From: Nitrososphaerales archaeon TH1177
Lineage (GTDB): Archaea; Thermoproteota; Nitrososphaeria; Nitrososphaerales; Nitrososphaeraceae
NCBI GenBank assembly: GCA_014523515.1
Contig: JAATVJ010000248.1
Location: 1-6,465, forward strand
DNA: 6,465 bases
Reading direction: 5' to 3'
The notes under the pieces were generated by a model. It made no database searches, was not told the DNA's origin, and saw only the letters and a program-made list of their open reading frames with translations. The position numbers and the translations under genes were made by a program. This document shows positions 6,102 to 6,465 of this stretch, in pieces (the first letter of the stretch is position 1; the number at the start of each line of letters is the position of its first letter).

Positions 6102-6127
6102 TATGTCACTAGTTACATATCGTATTA
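6094..6127. terminator. Long hairpin across the bioF stop codon
   Basis: A 34-base imperfect palindrome centred at 6110/6111 covers the bioF TGA (6099-6101). The arms 6094-6106 and 6115-6127 pair over 13 positions with one T-G wobble; the middle CACTAGTT would form the loop in RNA. No T tract follows directly, so it may stabilise the mRNA end, mark termination, or be a protein-binding site for a downstream gene. Confidence 0.45.
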
Positions 6128-6465
6128 ATAACATTATAGAATTCTTGAACAAGATATTCAAAAATAAATCTAACAATAGAGATATGATGTAAAAATAGTC
6201 CAAAAGGAATAGAGAAATAAAGACAAAAAAAGAAATAGATTCTAGTTATTATTTTTATTTCTCTATTTACAAATATTCTTTAAACTAAATGATAAAATAA
6301 CTAAATTAGAAATGAGGAAATAAAAATCGTTTAATTGTTAGACTTCAACGGTATAAATTATGTAAAATTTTTTATTTCTTCCATGATGTACCATTTCCAG
6401 CTTTGTAAATAAAAATTTATGTAGCACTACCTATAATTATAAATTAGTCAGAAACAAATAAAAAA
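6128..6465. other. AT-rich flank after bioF, no gene seen
   Basis: I see no plausible coding frame on either strand through to the window end. A minus-strand run reading YKAGNGTSWKK (ending at 6372) is protein-like but bounded by stops after 14 codons. The stretch holds one inverted repeat (6208-6267) and otherwise A/T-rich sequence. bioD is not here. Confidence 0.5.
6208..6267. repeat. 14-base inverted repeat downstream of bioF, possible terminator
   Basis: AATAGAGAAATAAA (6208-6221) and TTTATTTCTCTATT (6254-6267) are perfect complements separated by 32 bases, with the T-rich arm on the plus strand. It lies about 110 bases past the bioF stop. It could end the bioB-bioF transcript or form the end of a small mobile element. 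Confidence 0.5.

Noticed and set aside
6372..6413. Minus-strand YKAGNGTSWKK as a possible gene end
   Set aside because: An in-frame stop bounds it after 14 codons, and no continuation is recoverable with confidence.

Overview
This is an A+T-rich window that looks archaeal, most likely a Nitrososphaeria (Thaumarchaeota) ammonia oxidiser from soil, in the style of Nitrososphaera or Nitrosocosmicus. That placement is inference. It rests on TATA-like boxes about 30 bases before the start codons of bioA and bioB with no clear Shine-Dalgarno sites (typical of leaderless archaeal transcripts), the biased base composition, and the small ribbon-helix-helix protein and transposase debris. No rRNA, tRNA or CRISPR array is visible.

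Layout. A small ribbon-helix-helix-type protein lies at 18-242. It is followed by a frameshifted remnant of an IS630-type transposase on the minus strand (about 254-527) and about 800 bases with no convincing gene. Next come bioA (1420-2832, plus strand), a small serine recombinase (2816-3460, minus strand, overlapping the bioA tail by 17 bases), a gene-free AT-rich gap, and then bioB (3908-4924) and bioF (4908-6101). bioB and bioF overlap by 17 bases and form one transcription unit. The last 360 bases hold inverted repeats but no gene.

Pathway. BioF condenses a pimeloyl thioester with alanine to give 8-amino-7-oxononanoate (KAPA), BioA aminates this to 7,8-diaminononanoate, and BioB inserts sulfur into dethiobiotin. 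The intermediate step (dethiobiotin synthetase, bioD) and the pimelate-supplying genes are not in the window.

The most striking signal is an identical 26-base palindromic sequence placed about 50 bases upstream of both bioA and bioB, just ahead of a shared TATA-like ATTAATTAT. It is best read as a biotin operator used twice, by a regulator I cannot name. Because the two copies also bracket bioA plus a serine recombinase gene, and have the size and symmetry of serine-recombinase crossover sites, a second reading as recombination sites is recorded. The second major point is that BioB lacks two of the four ligands of the classical auxiliary [2Fe-2S] cluster (the positions of E. coli Cys128 and Arg260 are Asn156 and Lys287) and has extra cysteines instead.
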